Assembly: GCF_002909375.1 (NCBI RefSeq)
Contig: NZ_PPXD01000026.1
Span: 62,001 to 126,000 of the forward strand
Reading direction: 5' to 3'
Source of the DNA: Cryobacterium zongtaii
Lineage (GTDB): Bacteria; Actinomycetota; Actinomycetes; Actinomycetales; Microbacteriaceae
DNA length: 64,000 nucleotides
Both the position numbers and the translations under genes were made by a program. The notes beneath the pieces were generated by a model that was not told the origin of the DNA, searched no databases, and worked only from the letters and a program-made list of their open reading frames with translations. Position 1 is the first letter of the stretch, and every line of letters begins with the position of its first letter. Shown piece after piece: positions 26,151 through 34,893 of this stretch.

Positions 26151-27698
26151 TTATGCCGATCTGGGCGGTTCGTTCAACAAGAATCGCACGAGCGGCAAAA
26201 CGACTAGCCAAGCTTGCTGCACATGCTGGCCGTTGACATCTACGTTCACGCTGTGAGTGATCATGTTGAACCATCGACCTGTACCCGGCACGTGGGTTGC
26301 GTCGTTGCCGAATCGAGTGATGTTGTTGATTGCGTTGGAGAGCTGACCGTTCCGGCCGTAGTCAGTCTTGACCTGTCTCATGACAGCCCCCAGCTCTCCG
26401 ACCGCATCAATGCCGTTTGACTGGCCGTAATGCTCTTTAACCGAGGCCTCGAGGACTGAACGCATGAGCATGGCCGCCGCAGACGGGAACTCAACGACGT
26501 TGATACGACGCAGTTCGCGAAGTCTTCGTTGCATGGTGAGTGGGTGGGCCGGTTCATCAATCCCAGTTAGCGTCAGGTTTGCTCTCAGAAGGGGGTCGTT
26601 CGGTCCCCGCAGTTTCGAACCGGTAGCGTCCTCGGCATCGGACTTTGTAGAACTTTGGTGGGCATCTGACCCCGTGCCCGGCACGGTCTCGCTGTCCGGC
26701 GCGGACGAGGGTGGTGTCACAGTACCGGGCGTGATGCCCAAACTCGATGCCCCAACCGCGGGAGAGTCGGATTGGTCGACACCGGCGACGTTCGACGCGA
26801 CGGCGGGTTTGTGTCCATTTACCGGAATCGCGACCTCTTGGTCAGTTTTGAGCATTTCTGCGAGCAATAGCTTGTACGCTGTCGTGTCCGGCTTAAGTCC
26901 ACGGCGGGTGTTCAACTCTCCAGACTTGAATCCATTGAGCAACCGTTCCAGAGCAAACAACTGTGTTGGCGTGTGGGCCCAAGAAATCACCTGGGCTTGA
27001 CCATCGAACTTTAGACCAATCAGATCCTGAATCGCGGTCTGCCGGTATGCATACTCGAACGATGACATCTTCAGGCGTGAGCCGCGTGCGTATCGTGCGA
27101 GTGACTCGTCCGTGTACTTGGTCGCTCGTAGCGCTTCACGAATACGTCCCATCCGCACCACGCGCGGGACACTCTCGATTCCGGGCAGCATCGCACTGAG
27201 CTGCTCAACTGTCATATCCTCGCCAAGCTGCGCGATGACGAATTTGGCCTGTTCGTCTAGGTCCCATCGCTTCTTGGACACGCCAATGTGAAGGCGGGCA
27301 AGAATAGAAGCAGCAGCCGCGCGGCTGGGCAGCACCATCACCCTGATCGACTGTGGAATATCTTCTGCCTCAAGAGCGAACCTCCGAAGCAATCGCTCAA
27401 TGTCGGCCTGATGCGCCGGCGCCAGTGACGGATCATTGAGTGCCATCAACGCCGACACTCGCCTGTTGCCTTCGAGCACAATGTAGCGACCGTTTTCGTT
27501 AACGATCAAGGGCTGCTCGATGTCTACGTATCCGTCGCGAAGGATGAGCTCCGCAACTTCCGAGACCTGCTGTTCAGCCCAAAGGTAGTTCAGTGCGGCC
27601 ATTTCGGACGGCTGATCCGCAGCAAACCGATAGTTGCTGACGTCAAGATGCAGTGAGCGAATGTCCATGTGCTCGATCGGGTACTCGGCATACGCCAT
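26151..27698 (-). CDS. ParB/Srx-like N-terminal domain fused to HEPN-like C-terminal domain
   Basis: This 515-residue protein has a ParB/Srx-type domain at about residues 8-110 with VEQPLIV-like strand and the box VLEGNRRVSALMAL (74-87). A helical middle (about 120-290) and a low-complexity acidic Ser/Thr/Pro linker (about 300-375) follow. The C-terminal domain (about 395-515) has AMLMRSVLEASVKEH and then ITRFGNDATH, giving an R-x6-H motif (Arg462, His469) like HEPN/DUF4145 domains. Some ParB-like domains hydrolyse nucleotides and many HEPN domains cut RNA. The start at 27698 has AAGGA 8 nt upstream; the frame extends 39 codons further without support. Its place beside a solitary methyltransferase and a broken apeA-like gene suggests phage defence, as inference. 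Confidence 0.8.
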   Translation of the reverse strand: MAYAEYPIEHMDIRSLHLDVSNYRFAADQPSEMAALNYLWAEQQVSEVAELILRDGYVDIEQPLIVNENGRYIVLEGNRRVSALMALNDPSLAPAHQADIERLLRRFALEAEDIPQSIRVMVLPSRAAAASILARLHIGVSKKRWDLDEQAKFVIAQLGEDMTVEQLSAMLPGIESVPRVVRMGRIREALRATKYTDESLARYARGSRLKMSSFEYAYRQTAIQDLIGLKFDGQAQVISWAHTPTQLFALERLLNGFKSGELNTRRGLKPDTTAYKLLLAEMLKTDQEVAIPVNGHKPAVASNVAGVDQSDSPAVGASSLGITPGTVTPPSSAPDSETVPGTGSDAHQSSTKSDAEDATGSKLRGPNDPLLRANLTLTGIDEPAHPLTMQRRLRELRRINVVEFPSAAAMLMRSVLEASVKEHYGQSNGIDAVGELGAVMRQVKTDYGRNGQLSNAINNITRFGNDATHVPGTGRWFNMITHSVNVDVNGQHVQQAWLVVLPLVRFLLNEPPRSA

Positions 27699-28012
27699 TT
27701 GCTGATTCCTTGGGACTCGGGGCGACTGTGCTGAAACAACGCTGTGCCGAACAAAACCAGTCGCGACCGGATCATTCTCCTTCAGAATAGGCCCTGCCGT
27801 GGCTGCCAGATTCACGAATCCCGATCGGTCAATGGCGGACCCTGAATTGATGTTCGGTGATGTTGGGGCCCGATGGCGAGGCGATCCTTGGAAGAAGGTC
27901 TACGTACTCACCTGTTTTGGCCGGACCCACTCAAGCACTCTTGCCAGCAATGGCGGCAGTTTTGATCCTCAAAGAGAATGGCTCTTCCGGGTCTCGGCAG
28001 GAACATCCGGAT
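27699..28012. other. Intergenic stretch upstream of the ParB-HEPN gene
   Basis: I find no gene in these 314 nt. The part next to 27698 holds the ribosome-binding site AAGGA and must contain the promoter of the ParB-HEPN gene. The remainder follows the end of the apeA-like pseudogene. Base composition is clearly more AT-rich than in the transfer cluster. Confidence 0.5.
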
Positions 28013-29460
28013 TCAAGGAACGAACTCGCTGAAGTCCTCAAACGTCTTGACATGCTTGGAGATGTGATTCGACTGACCCCACCAGTGGGGGTTCTTAGTC
28101 ATGATTTCTCTAACGGTTGGCTGGTCAAAACCAAACGCCACAAGCAAGCGTGCCTCGAACAAAATCATCAAGATGTCAAAACTTATCTGCAGGGGAATGA
28201 CGTTTTTCAAGAAGAATGCAGACGAGGGCAACCCATGCACAACTGAGTTTCGGACCGAAGCGATGTCCGTTTTCCAATCCGCGTGAAGAGTGAGCTCCGT
28301 TCGCAAAAATGCGCCGGTCTGCTTGTCGAGGCGTGAAAGTCGACTAGCAAGTGTAGGGCGGTGCGCTTCCGACACTCCTGCAACAGCCTTTGAGGAGAAC
28401 TTTTTCAGTGCCGGGTGGTCTGCCATGAGCGCTTTAACTTGCAGAACTGCTTCCTTCTGATCAGAAGGCGGCGCAGCGTCCGGGTTTAGTGACCGGTCGA
28501 AGGTCTCCACCATCTGCGCCAAGGTGATTAGCCTCACCATCGGCGTCGCTGGCGCCGCGTGCACATAGTCCAAGAACTGTTAGATGGCAGTCTCGTGGTC
28601 GTTGATGCTTGCCATGACAAGGGTACTTGCTTCGCGAAATCGAAGTGGCGGAGTTTATGTAGGAACATGATCCCTCGGGAATCCTCTACCTTGCGCACTG
28701 GGTTCCTGGGAATCACGCTCAACCAGGTGTCAAGGGGCGAGCCATCGACGTCAGATTCCCAGTGCGAATTGGTAATCGACATCCATTCAATTCCGGACGT
28801 TCGCCGAGTTCCCGACGAGACCCAAGCACTCATAGGCCGCATCCACCGAGTCATGAACTCTTTGAGGGACACTGGCTCATCGAAGGTGAAGTTGAAGACA
28901 GAATTCTGCTAAAGAGTCAGCGTCCCTTCGGTCGAAGAGTAGCGGCGCTGAGAATTGTCCTCTATCGAGATGCTCGCGTTGCCGACTCGCACGCTCAATC
29001 CAGGTATTGCCTTTAGTCACGGAGGGCTCCTGCGTGGTGCCGCCCTGAATATCCCACGAATGCCATTCTGCCCACTCATTCTGGTCCCAAAATCGGAGCT
29101 TCACCTCCGTGACCTCAAGCTCGTGTTCATGGAGGTCCCTTCACCGTGAGATAAGGCCTCAGCACTATGTCGGACAGGGCTCCCCCTCCCCATCGCCTTT
29201 TGCTCCGATATTCACGGCTATCGATGGCCGTGTATCCGCCATTCGCAGTTGTGCCGTGAATGATCGGGTAGACCTCGGCATCGGCCGCCCCAGTTAGGAA
29301 CGAGAGCTCGTCAAAATCCTCCGCGAAGACGCCGCTGAGGTGAATGAGGTGAGTGGGGCTTTCATCTCGAACTTCGAGCCACCCGCCAACTGTCTCGACG
29401 ATTCCAGTTTTGTTCTTCCGCGTCCAGCTAGCCGCATATGTTCCAGGGGGGGGCGATCAT
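28013..29460 (-). pseudogene. Decayed apeA-like anti-phage HEPN gene
   Basis: Reading the minus strand across frames gives one continuous protein-like sequence of about 480 residues with several breaks. The N-terminal part (29440-29130) reads GIVETVGGWLEVRDE, HLIHLSGVFAEDFDE and FLTGAADAEVYPIIHG, in the style of the ApeA N-terminal domain. The frame then shifts near 29133 (to ELEVTEVKLRFWDQNEW), near 29010 (to GLSVRVGNASISIED) and near 28640. In-frame stops are TAG at 28911-28909 and TAA at 28582-28580. The C-terminal part (28573-28013) is intact and has the HEPN motif RNSVVH (28252-28235). A run of eight C on the coding strand (29446-29453) just after the ATG at 29460 also puts the start out of frame. 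ApeA proteins abort phage infection by RNA cleavage; this copy should be inactive. Confidence 0.75.
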
Positions 29461-29562
29461 AAGTGGAGCCTACAAGCGTGCGTACCGCCCGACATGTAGG
29501 AGGCCACGAGCAAGGTGCACAAGGCTGAGAACCCCGCCGATCTCTGTTCCCGCTGAATTGAC

Positions 29563-30768
29563 CTAAAACCCAAGTACCTCGTCGAGGATCTCGGCCGTCA
29601 CCGGGTCGACTTGGTCAGCTGTCACAACGTAGCTGTTTCGAGTGGTCTGCTCATTCGCATGTCCGAGGAGTCGCGACGCCAGCGTTATACCCGCCGCCCG
29701 CTCGACGAGTGTCGCGGCCGTGCGCCGGTAGATGTGCGTGGTGTACTCGTCAACGTCGACTCCTAGCTTGATCAGGTTCGCGCGCTCGTCGGCGATGAAT
29801 GATCGCAACAGGCGCTCGTAGTTACTGACACTCAGTGCGCGGCCGGTCTTAGTTGGGAATAGTGACGCCTCAGGGTCGGGTTCAGCGAGCGCCAGCCGTC
29901 GGCGCACCGCCGCTGCTGCCATCGATGGCAGAGCGATGCTGCGTCGCTGTCGGGAGCGCTTGGGTGTGTCCTTCCGATGAATGCCTTCCGCCTTTGTGCT
30001 GACGATGGTGCCATTGACGACGAGGGTTGGTGGCCTGGTGGTCATGTCCACGTCACAGCGGCGCAGGCCGAGACATTCGCCGACGCGAATTGATGTGCCC
30101 AGCATGATTTCCATGCCGTCGATTAGAATGCGGTAGTTGGGTCTAGGCCCATCAGCTCGGGTGATTCGCCAGCCTTGCATGAGCTCACGAATTGTGTTGA
30201 TTTGCTCCGTGGTGAGCGTGGACTCCTTCTTAGGGGTTGTCGGTAGCCGTTGCACGTCACGCACTGGGTTGCTAGGCAGCGCGTCGTCGCGCACGGCGTA
30301 GCCGCAGATAAGGCTCAACACGGCGCGGGCGTGGCGTGCTTTGGAGATGGATTCTTCCTCGAGTATTTTTTGGAGGATGCGGTCACACCGACCGACAGTG
30401 AGTCGGTCGAGCTTGATCCCTCCGCAGCGGGGCAAAATGATGAGGCGCGCAGTTGTCTCATACGATTCGTAGGTGGAGTACGTCAGGCTGCCCGTCTTCG
30501 CGCGGGCGGCTATTTGAGAGAGCCAGAGTTCCACCACTTGGTTAACGGTGTTCTTGGACGAGAGAGCGCCGGTGCCGCCGGTACCGAGCACCGCTGCCTG
30601 CCGTCGAACGTCTGCGCGCGCGTTCTCGTCAGTGTGAGCAACCGCGGACAGACGATGCAGGACTCCGCCGTCGTCTCGGAGGGAAGCGCGGGCTCGGTAC
30701 CGGCCGTTCGGCAGGACTCCCACAGTTATGGCGCCCAGCTCGCCGGCAGCGATCTGTGGCCTAGCCAT
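29563..30768 (-). CDS. int: Tyrosine recombinase, ICE integrase
   Basis: This 401-residue integrase has an N-terminal arm-binding region, a core-binding SAM-like domain (about 72-165) and a catalytic domain with Arg228 in TSIRVGECLGL, the HIYR box (His345, Arg348), His370 in LLGH and the nucleophile Tyr380 in TRNSYV. All key residues are present. It lies 384 nt from the tRNA-Gln gene at the right end of the element and overlaps the small helix-turn-helix gene by 8 nt. It would integrate and excise the element at the 3' end of that tRNA gene. Confidence 0.94.
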   Translation of the reverse strand: MARPQIAAGELGAITVGVLPNGRYRARASLRDDGGVLHRLSAVAHTDENARADVRRQAAVLGTGGTGALSSKNTVNQVVELWLSQIAARAKTGSLTYSTYESYETTARLIILPRCGGIKLDRLTVGRCDRILQKILEEESISKARHARAVLSLICGYAVRDDALPSNPVRDVQRLPTTPKKESTLTTEQINTIRELMQGWRITRADGPRPNYRILIDGMEIMLGTSIRVGECLGLRRCDVDMTTRPPTLVVNGTIVSTKAEGIHRKDTPKRSRQRRSIALPSMAAAAVRRRLALAEPDPEASLFPTKTGRALSVSNYERLLRSFIADERANLIKLGVDVDEYTTHIYRRTAATLVERAAGITLASRLLGHANEQTTRNSYVVTADQVDPVTAEILDEVLGF

Positions 30769-30955
30769 GCCGGTGCTCCTGAGCCCAGGCGAGCACGTCC
30801 TGAACGTCGTAACGGACGTGACGGCCTAGCTTGAGGTAGGGCGGCCCCGTGTGGGTCAGTCGCCAGTCTTCCAGGGTGCGCTCGGGTAGCCGGAGTAGCT
30901 CGGCGAGTTCACGCTGGGTGAGGAACGTCGGGGTGATTTGTGTCGTCGCGTCCAT
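30761..30955 (-). CDS. xis: Excisionase/AlpA-type helix-turn-helix protein
   Basis: This 64-residue protein is a single winged MerR/AlpA-like helix-turn-helix domain: FLTQRELAELLRLPERTLED followed by GPPYLKLGRHVRYDVQDVLAW. Such small proteins next to an integrase act as recombination directionality factors. I use the ATG at 30955; the frame extends upstream into the attachment region without features. It overlaps the integrase gene by 8 nt, so both are made together. Confidence 0.85.
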   Translation of the reverse strand: MDATTQITPTFLTQRELAELLRLPERTLEDWRLTHTGPPYLKLGRHVRYDVQDVLAWAQEHRHG

Positions 30956-31031
30956 ACCCAGAAGGTGTGCGCGCCTTGTCGTGACAGTTCCGACTATGCC
31001 GGGACGGGTCCGTATCAGTCCGGGCGATAAG

Positions 31032-31080
31032 TGGTCACAGTAACCCTGCAAAGGGGTTTCTGGTCCATTTCTGGTCACAG
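31032..31080. repeat. Direct repeats near the attachment site (possible integrase arm sites)
   Basis: TGGTCACAG occurs at 31032-31040 and again at 31072-31080, exactly 40 bp apart, about four helical turns, between the excisionase gene and the tRNA gene. Tyrosine integrases bind repeated arm-type sites in this position. The assignment is inferred from location and spacing only. Confidence 0.35.
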
Positions 31081-31151
31081 CGGCCAATTTGGGCCTGGTC
31101 GGGAGGAGGGGCGATGGGCTGTTTCGCCGCGGAATCCTGCGCCTGTTATTG

Positions 31152-31223
31152 CTGGGGTACCTGGACTCGAACCAAGAACAAATGAACCAGAATCATCCGT
31201 GTTGCCAATTACACCATACCCCA
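31152..31223 (-). tRNA. tRNA-Gln (anticodon CTG), ICE attachment site
   Basis: The minus strand folds into a tRNA: acceptor stem TGGGGTA/TACCCCA, anticodon stem GATGA/TCATT with loop TTCTGGT giving CTG, and a T-arm with GGTTCGAGTCC. The discriminator base is G, as expected for tRNA-Gln, and CCA is not encoded. The 3' end faces the integrase gene, the usual arrangement for an element that has inserted into the tRNA 3' half and restored it. It neighbours gltX, a common order in Microbacteriaceae. Confidence 0.95.
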
Positions 31224-31258
31224 ATGGCGATGTCCGAGGACCGCGCCGAAAAGTAACT

Positions 31259-32290
31259 CTATCCCACTCCGGGGCGACCAGCCAAATTGAGCGGTGGGTG
31301 TGTCGCGAGCGGGCCGAGAAGTTCCCGGTTTATCGCCACCGCGGCGCGAGCTCCCTCTCCGGCCGAGACCAGCAGTTGCTCCGGGCCGGGCGGGGTGGTG
31401 TCCCCCGCGGCGTAGAGTCCGGGCACCGAGGTACGGCCCTGGGCATCGACGACGAGCAGGCCGGCGGCATCCGTTGTCGGGGTCAGCGACGCAGCGAACG
31501 TGGCGGCGGCCTCGTACTTGGGGCGCACGAACCCACCCTCTCTGGCCACGAACTCGCCGTCGGCGACCTGGATGCCGGTCATGGCTCCCCGCTCCCCCAC
31601 CACGTCGGTGAGCGGGCGGCGGTCGACGCGGATGCCGCGCGCGGCCAGTGCGGCCTCGTCGGGGTCGGTGACCTGGCCGACACCGTTGGTGAAGACGATC
31701 AGGTCGTCGGTCCACTGCGAGATGAGCAGAGCGTGTTCGGCGAGGTCGTCGGTCTCGCCGATCAAGGCCAGGGCCCGGTCGGCCTCTTCGTAACCGTCGC
31801 AGGCAATACAACTGTGCAGGTTGGTGCCGTACCAGGCGCGAATGCTCGGCAGCGCCGGCAGCGTCTCGGCCAGGCCCGTGGCGATGAGCACGGTGCGCGC
31901 GGTGACCACGCGGTTCTTCTCGCCCCGCATGCCCTTGGTGGACACGGTGAAGCGGGCGGCGGCGGCGTCGGGCAACTGCTCGACGGAACGCACCAGACCC
32001 ATGTGGAACTCGGCGGCCGGGTAGGCCTCGTACTCCTCGCGGCCGATGCGGCGCAGCTCCAGCGGCGGCACGCCGTCGCGGGTGATGAAGCCGTGCGAAC
32101 GCAGGGTGGCGGAGTGCCGGGGCCGGTTGCTGTCGATCATCAGGGTGCGGCGGCGGGCGCGCACGAGGTTGAGCCCCGCGGCCAGGCCCGCCGGGCCGGC
32201 TCCGATGATGACGACGTCATACGGCGCCTCAGCGGTACCGGCAGCGGAATCGCTGCCGGCACCGGCGCTCAGCAGACCGTCCGAGCTCAT
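31259..32290 (-). CDS. Thioredoxin-reductase-like NAD(P)/FAD oxidoreductase
   Basis: This 343-residue flavoprotein has the FAD-binding GAGPAG (30-35) near the N-terminus, the redox pair CIAC at 161-164, and the C-terminal GLYAAGD motif that contacts FAD. Size and motifs match the thioredoxin reductase superfamily. The NADPH-binding region is less canonical ([11 protein letters not shown]), so the natural partner could be another small redox protein or it may act as an oxidase, as in gliotoxin-type GliT enzymes. The ATG at 32290 overlaps the gltX stop (ATGA), so the two genes are co-translated. Confidence 0.88.
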   Translation of the reverse strand: MSSDGLLSAGAGSDSAAGTAEAPYDVVIIGAGPAGLAAGLNLVRARRRTLMIDSNRPRHSATLRSHGFITRDGVPPLELRRIGREEYEAYPAAEFHMGLVRSVEQLPDAAAARFTVSTKGMRGEKNRVVTARTVLIATGLAETLPALPSIRAWYGTNLHSCIACDGYEEADRALALIGETDDLAEHALLISQWTDDLIVFTNGVGQVTDPDEAALAARGIRVDRRPLTDVVGERGAMTGIQVADGEFVAREGGFVRPKYEAAATFAASLTPTTDAAGLLVVDAQGRTSVPGLYAAGDTTPPGPEQLLVSAGEGARAAVAINRELLGPLATHPPLNLAGRPGVG

Positions 32291-33807
32291 GACACCAGGG
32301 TCGCCGAGAGCCGATCCAGGCGAGCCAGCGAGTCGGCACGGCCGAGGATCTCCATCGACTCGAACAGCGGCGGCGAGATCTTGCGACCGGAGACGGCGAC
32401 ACGCAGCGGGCCGAACGCGACCCGCGGCTTGAGGCCGAGGCCACCGATCAGGGTGTCGGTGAGGGTGCTGTGCACGAGTTCGTGGGTCCACTCCGCTTCG
32501 GGAATGTCGCGCAGCGCAGCTGTGGCGGCCGTGAGGATCTCGGCGGCGTTCTGCGGGAGCGAGGCGAGCGCATCCGGCTGGTGCTCGAGCTTGTCGGCGC
32601 TCTCGAAGAGGAATCCGAGCATGTCCGGCGTCTCACCGAGCAGGGCGATGCGCTCCTGAACCAGCGGGGCGGCGGCGGCGAGGATGGACTGCTCGGTGTC
32701 GCTGAGCGGCTCAGTGAGCACGCCTGCGTTCACCAGGTAGGGAACCACGCGGGCGGCGAAGTCGGCCGGCTCGAGCAGACGGATGTGGTCGCCGTTGAGC
32801 GATTCGGCCTTCTTGAGGTCGAAGCGGGCCGGGTTCGGGTTCACGTCGACCACGTCGAATGCGGCGATCATCTCTTCGATGGAGAACACGTCGCGGTCGT
32901 GGGTGAGCGACCAGCCCAGCAGGGACAGATAGTTCACCAGGCCCTCGGGGATGAAGCCCCGTTCGCGGTGCAGGAACAGGTTCGACTCCGGGTCGCGCTT
33001 GGAGAGCTTCTTGTTCTTGTCACCCATCACGTAGGGCAGGTGGCCGAAACGCGGCACGAAGGTGGTCAGGCCGATGTCGATCAGCGCGTGATACAGCGCG
33101 ATCTGGCGGGGCGTGGACGAGAGCAGGTCTTCGCCGCGCAGCACGTGGGTGACACCCATCAGGGCGTCGTCGACGGGGTTCACGAACGGGTAGAGCGGAT
33201 GGCCGTTGGGGCGCACCACGACGAAGTCGCTGAACGAGCCGGCCGGGAAGGTGATCTCACCGCGGACCAGGTCGTCGAAGGAGAGCTCGGTGTCCGGCAC
33301 CTTGAGGCGGAGCGCGGGCTCGCGACCCTCGGCGCGGAAGGCGGCCTTCTGCTCGTCGGTGAGGTCGCGCTCGTAGTTGTCATAGCCGAGCTTGGCGTCC
33401 CGGCCGAGCTTGATGTTGCGCTCGGCGATCTCCTCGCCGGTGGCGAAGCTCTCGTAAATGTGGCCGGATTCGATGAGCTTGGCGATCACGTCACGGTAGA
33501 TGTCGTAGCGCTGAGACTGGCGGTACGGCTCGTGGGGCCCGCCGGCCTCCACGCCCTCGTCCCAGTCCAGGCGCAGCCAGCGCATGGCGTCCAGGAGCTG
33601 GGTGAAGCTCTCCTCGCTGTCGCGGGCGGCGTCGGTGTCCTCAACGCGGAAGATGAACTTGCCCCCGTTGTGCCGGGCGTAGGCCCAGTTGAACAGGGCC
33701 GTACGGATCAGGCCGACGTGCGGCGTTCCGGTGGGCGAGGGGCAGAACCGCACGCGCACATCAGTGCCGGTTGCGGTCGAGAACGGGTGCGCTGTTGTAG
33801 TAGACAT
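32287..33807 (-). CDS. gltX: Glutamyl-tRNA synthetase
   Basis: This 506-residue class I synthetase has the HIGH-type signature PHVG at 29-32 within [11 protein letters not shown], and KLSKR (267-271) as the KMSKS motif, with the anticodon-binding helical domain after about 330. It charges tRNA-Glu; in actinobacteria that use GatCAB it also misacylates tRNA-Gln, which fits its position next to a tRNA-Gln gene. No glutaminyl-tRNA synthetase is seen here. The LysR gene is 12 nt upstream on the same strand. Confidence 0.97.
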   Translation of the reverse strand: MSTTTAHPFSTATGTDVRVRFCPSPTGTPHVGLIRTALFNWAYARHNGGKFIFRVEDTDAARDSEESFTQLLDAMRWLRLDWDEGVEAGGPHEPYRQSQRYDIYRDVIAKLIESGHIYESFATGEEIAERNIKLGRDAKLGYDNYERDLTDEQKAAFRAEGREPALRLKVPDTELSFDDLVRGEITFPAGSFSDFVVVRPNGHPLYPFVNPVDDALMGVTHVLRGEDLLSSTPRQIALYHALIDIGLTTFVPRFGHLPYVMGDKNKKLSKRDPESNLFLHRERGFIPEGLVNYLSLLGWSLTHDRDVFSIEEMIAAFDVVDVNPNPARFDLKKAESLNGDHIRLLEPADFAARVVPYLVNAGVLTEPLSDTEQSILAAAAPLVQERIALLGETPDMLGFLFESADKLEHQPDALASLPQNAAEILTAATAALRDIPEAEWTHELVHSTLTDTLIGGLGLKPRVAFGPLRVAVSGRKISPPLFESMEILGRADSLARLDRLSATLVS

Positions 33808-33819
33808 ACGACATTCATC

Positions 33820-34812
33820 CTACCGAGCGAGCGCCGCGCCCGGGGGGTGTTCACGGTCTGCCCCCACGAGTGACCAGGGCGCCGCGTCGATCTCGCCGAT
33901 GGCCCGGATGGTGGCAGCCACGGCCGGAATCGACTCCGCGCCCTCCGTTCCCACCAGGTGAATCGTGCGGAAGTCGCCGCCCGCGGTCGGCCGGGCGACG
34001 ATCCCGGCCGGCAACGGCGACGCGGCGATGGCCAGGGCGGGCACCAGCGCCACCCCCAGGCCCGCCGCGACCATGCCGAACACCGCCACGACGTTGTCGG
34101 TCTCGTAGGAGATGCTGGGGCTGAAGCCGCTGCGGGTGGCGAGGTCGAGCAGGTGCGCCCGGCAGCGCGGGCAGCCGCCGATCCACTGGTCATCGGCCAG
34201 CAGGGCCAGGTCGATCCGGTCGCGGCCGGCCAGGGGGTGCTCGCGGGGCACAACCACGAGCATCTCGTCGCGCCAGAGCGGCACGACGGTGAGGCCCTGG
34301 GCGCTCTGCCGGTGCGGGTCGGCCTGGTCGCCCGTGTAGCTGAAGGTGATCGCGAGGTCGGCGGCCTGGTCGCGCACGGCCCGCACGGCCTCCGGCGGTT
34401 CGGCCTCGAGGTAGTTCAGCTGCACACCGGGGTGCCGCTGGGAGAGGCCGCGCAGCACCGTGGGGATGACCGTGGCCGAGGCGGAGGGGAAGGCGGCGAG
34501 GGTCACCCGGCCGCTCCGCAGGCCGGCCAGGTCGCTGAGTTCGCCCGCCGCGGCATCCAGCGCCTGGGTCACGGTGGCGGCGTGCCGGGCCAGGATGCGG
34601 CCGGCCTCGGTGAGCCGCACGCCGCGGCCGGCCTTGGCCACCAACGGCATGCCCAGGCGGGCCTCGAGCCGTTTGAGGTGCTGGCTCACGGCCGGCTGGC
34701 TGTAGCCGAGCGACCGGGCCGCCGCGGTGATCGAGCCCAGCTCGTTGATGCGGTGCACGATGCGCAGCGCGTGGGAATCTACGTCGAGTGCACGGTGAAG
34801 ATTTTCGGGCAT
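33820..34812 (-). CDS. LysR-family transcriptional regulator
   Basis: This 330-residue protein has an N-terminal winged helix-turn-helix (SITAAARSLGYSQPAVSQHL, about 28-47) and a type 2 periplasmic-binding-protein-like effector domain (about 95-305). It is divergent from a class V aminotransferase gene across an 81-nt gap holding a perfect palindrome. LysR proteins usually regulate such a divergent neighbour and themselves. The start is the ATG at 34812; the frame continues upstream but only as an antisense shadow of the aminotransferase gene. The effector is unknown. Confidence 0.92.
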   Translation of the reverse strand: MPENLHRALDVDSHALRIVHRINELGSITAAARSLGYSQPAVSQHLKRLEARLGMPLVAKAGRGVRLTEAGRILARHAATVTQALDAAAGELSDLAGLRSGRVTLAAFPSASATVIPTVLRGLSQRHPGVQLNYLEAEPPEAVRAVRDQAADLAITFSYTGDQADPHRQSAQGLTVVPLWRDEMLVVVPREHPLAGRDRIDLALLADDQWIGGCPRCRAHLLDLATRSGFSPSISYETDNVVAVFGMVAAGLGVALVPALAIAASPLPAGIVARPTAGGDFRTIHLVGTEGAESIPAVAATIRAIGEIDAAPWSLVGADREHPPGAALAR

Positions 34813-34821
34813 GCCCAAATC

Positions 34822-34836
34822 ATAACCACTGGTTAT
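34822..34836. promoter_or_regulatory. Palindromic operator, probable LysR site
   Basis: ATAACCA-C-TGGTTAT is a perfect palindrome with 7-bp arms and one central base, 10 nt upstream of the LysR gene start and 58 nt upstream of the aminotransferase start. LysR proteins bind T-N11-A palindromes in exactly such divergent gaps. Confidence 0.7.
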
Positions 34837-34893
34837 CGGATTGATCGAGGACTGGGCGTTGCCGAATGGATCGAACGGGGCAACGCTGGATGG

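Noticed and set aside
28534..29104. Two separate small genes (about 112 and 75 residues) upstream of the 186-residue HEPN gene
   Set aside because: Frame-by-frame reading shows that they are fragments of one apeA-like gene broken by frameshifts and stops.
1..31150. Second attachment site inside the window
   Set aside because: I looked for a direct copy of the tRNA-Gln 3' end (TGGGGTACCTGGACTCGAAC on the plus strand) and found none in the parts examined, so the left end is probably outside.
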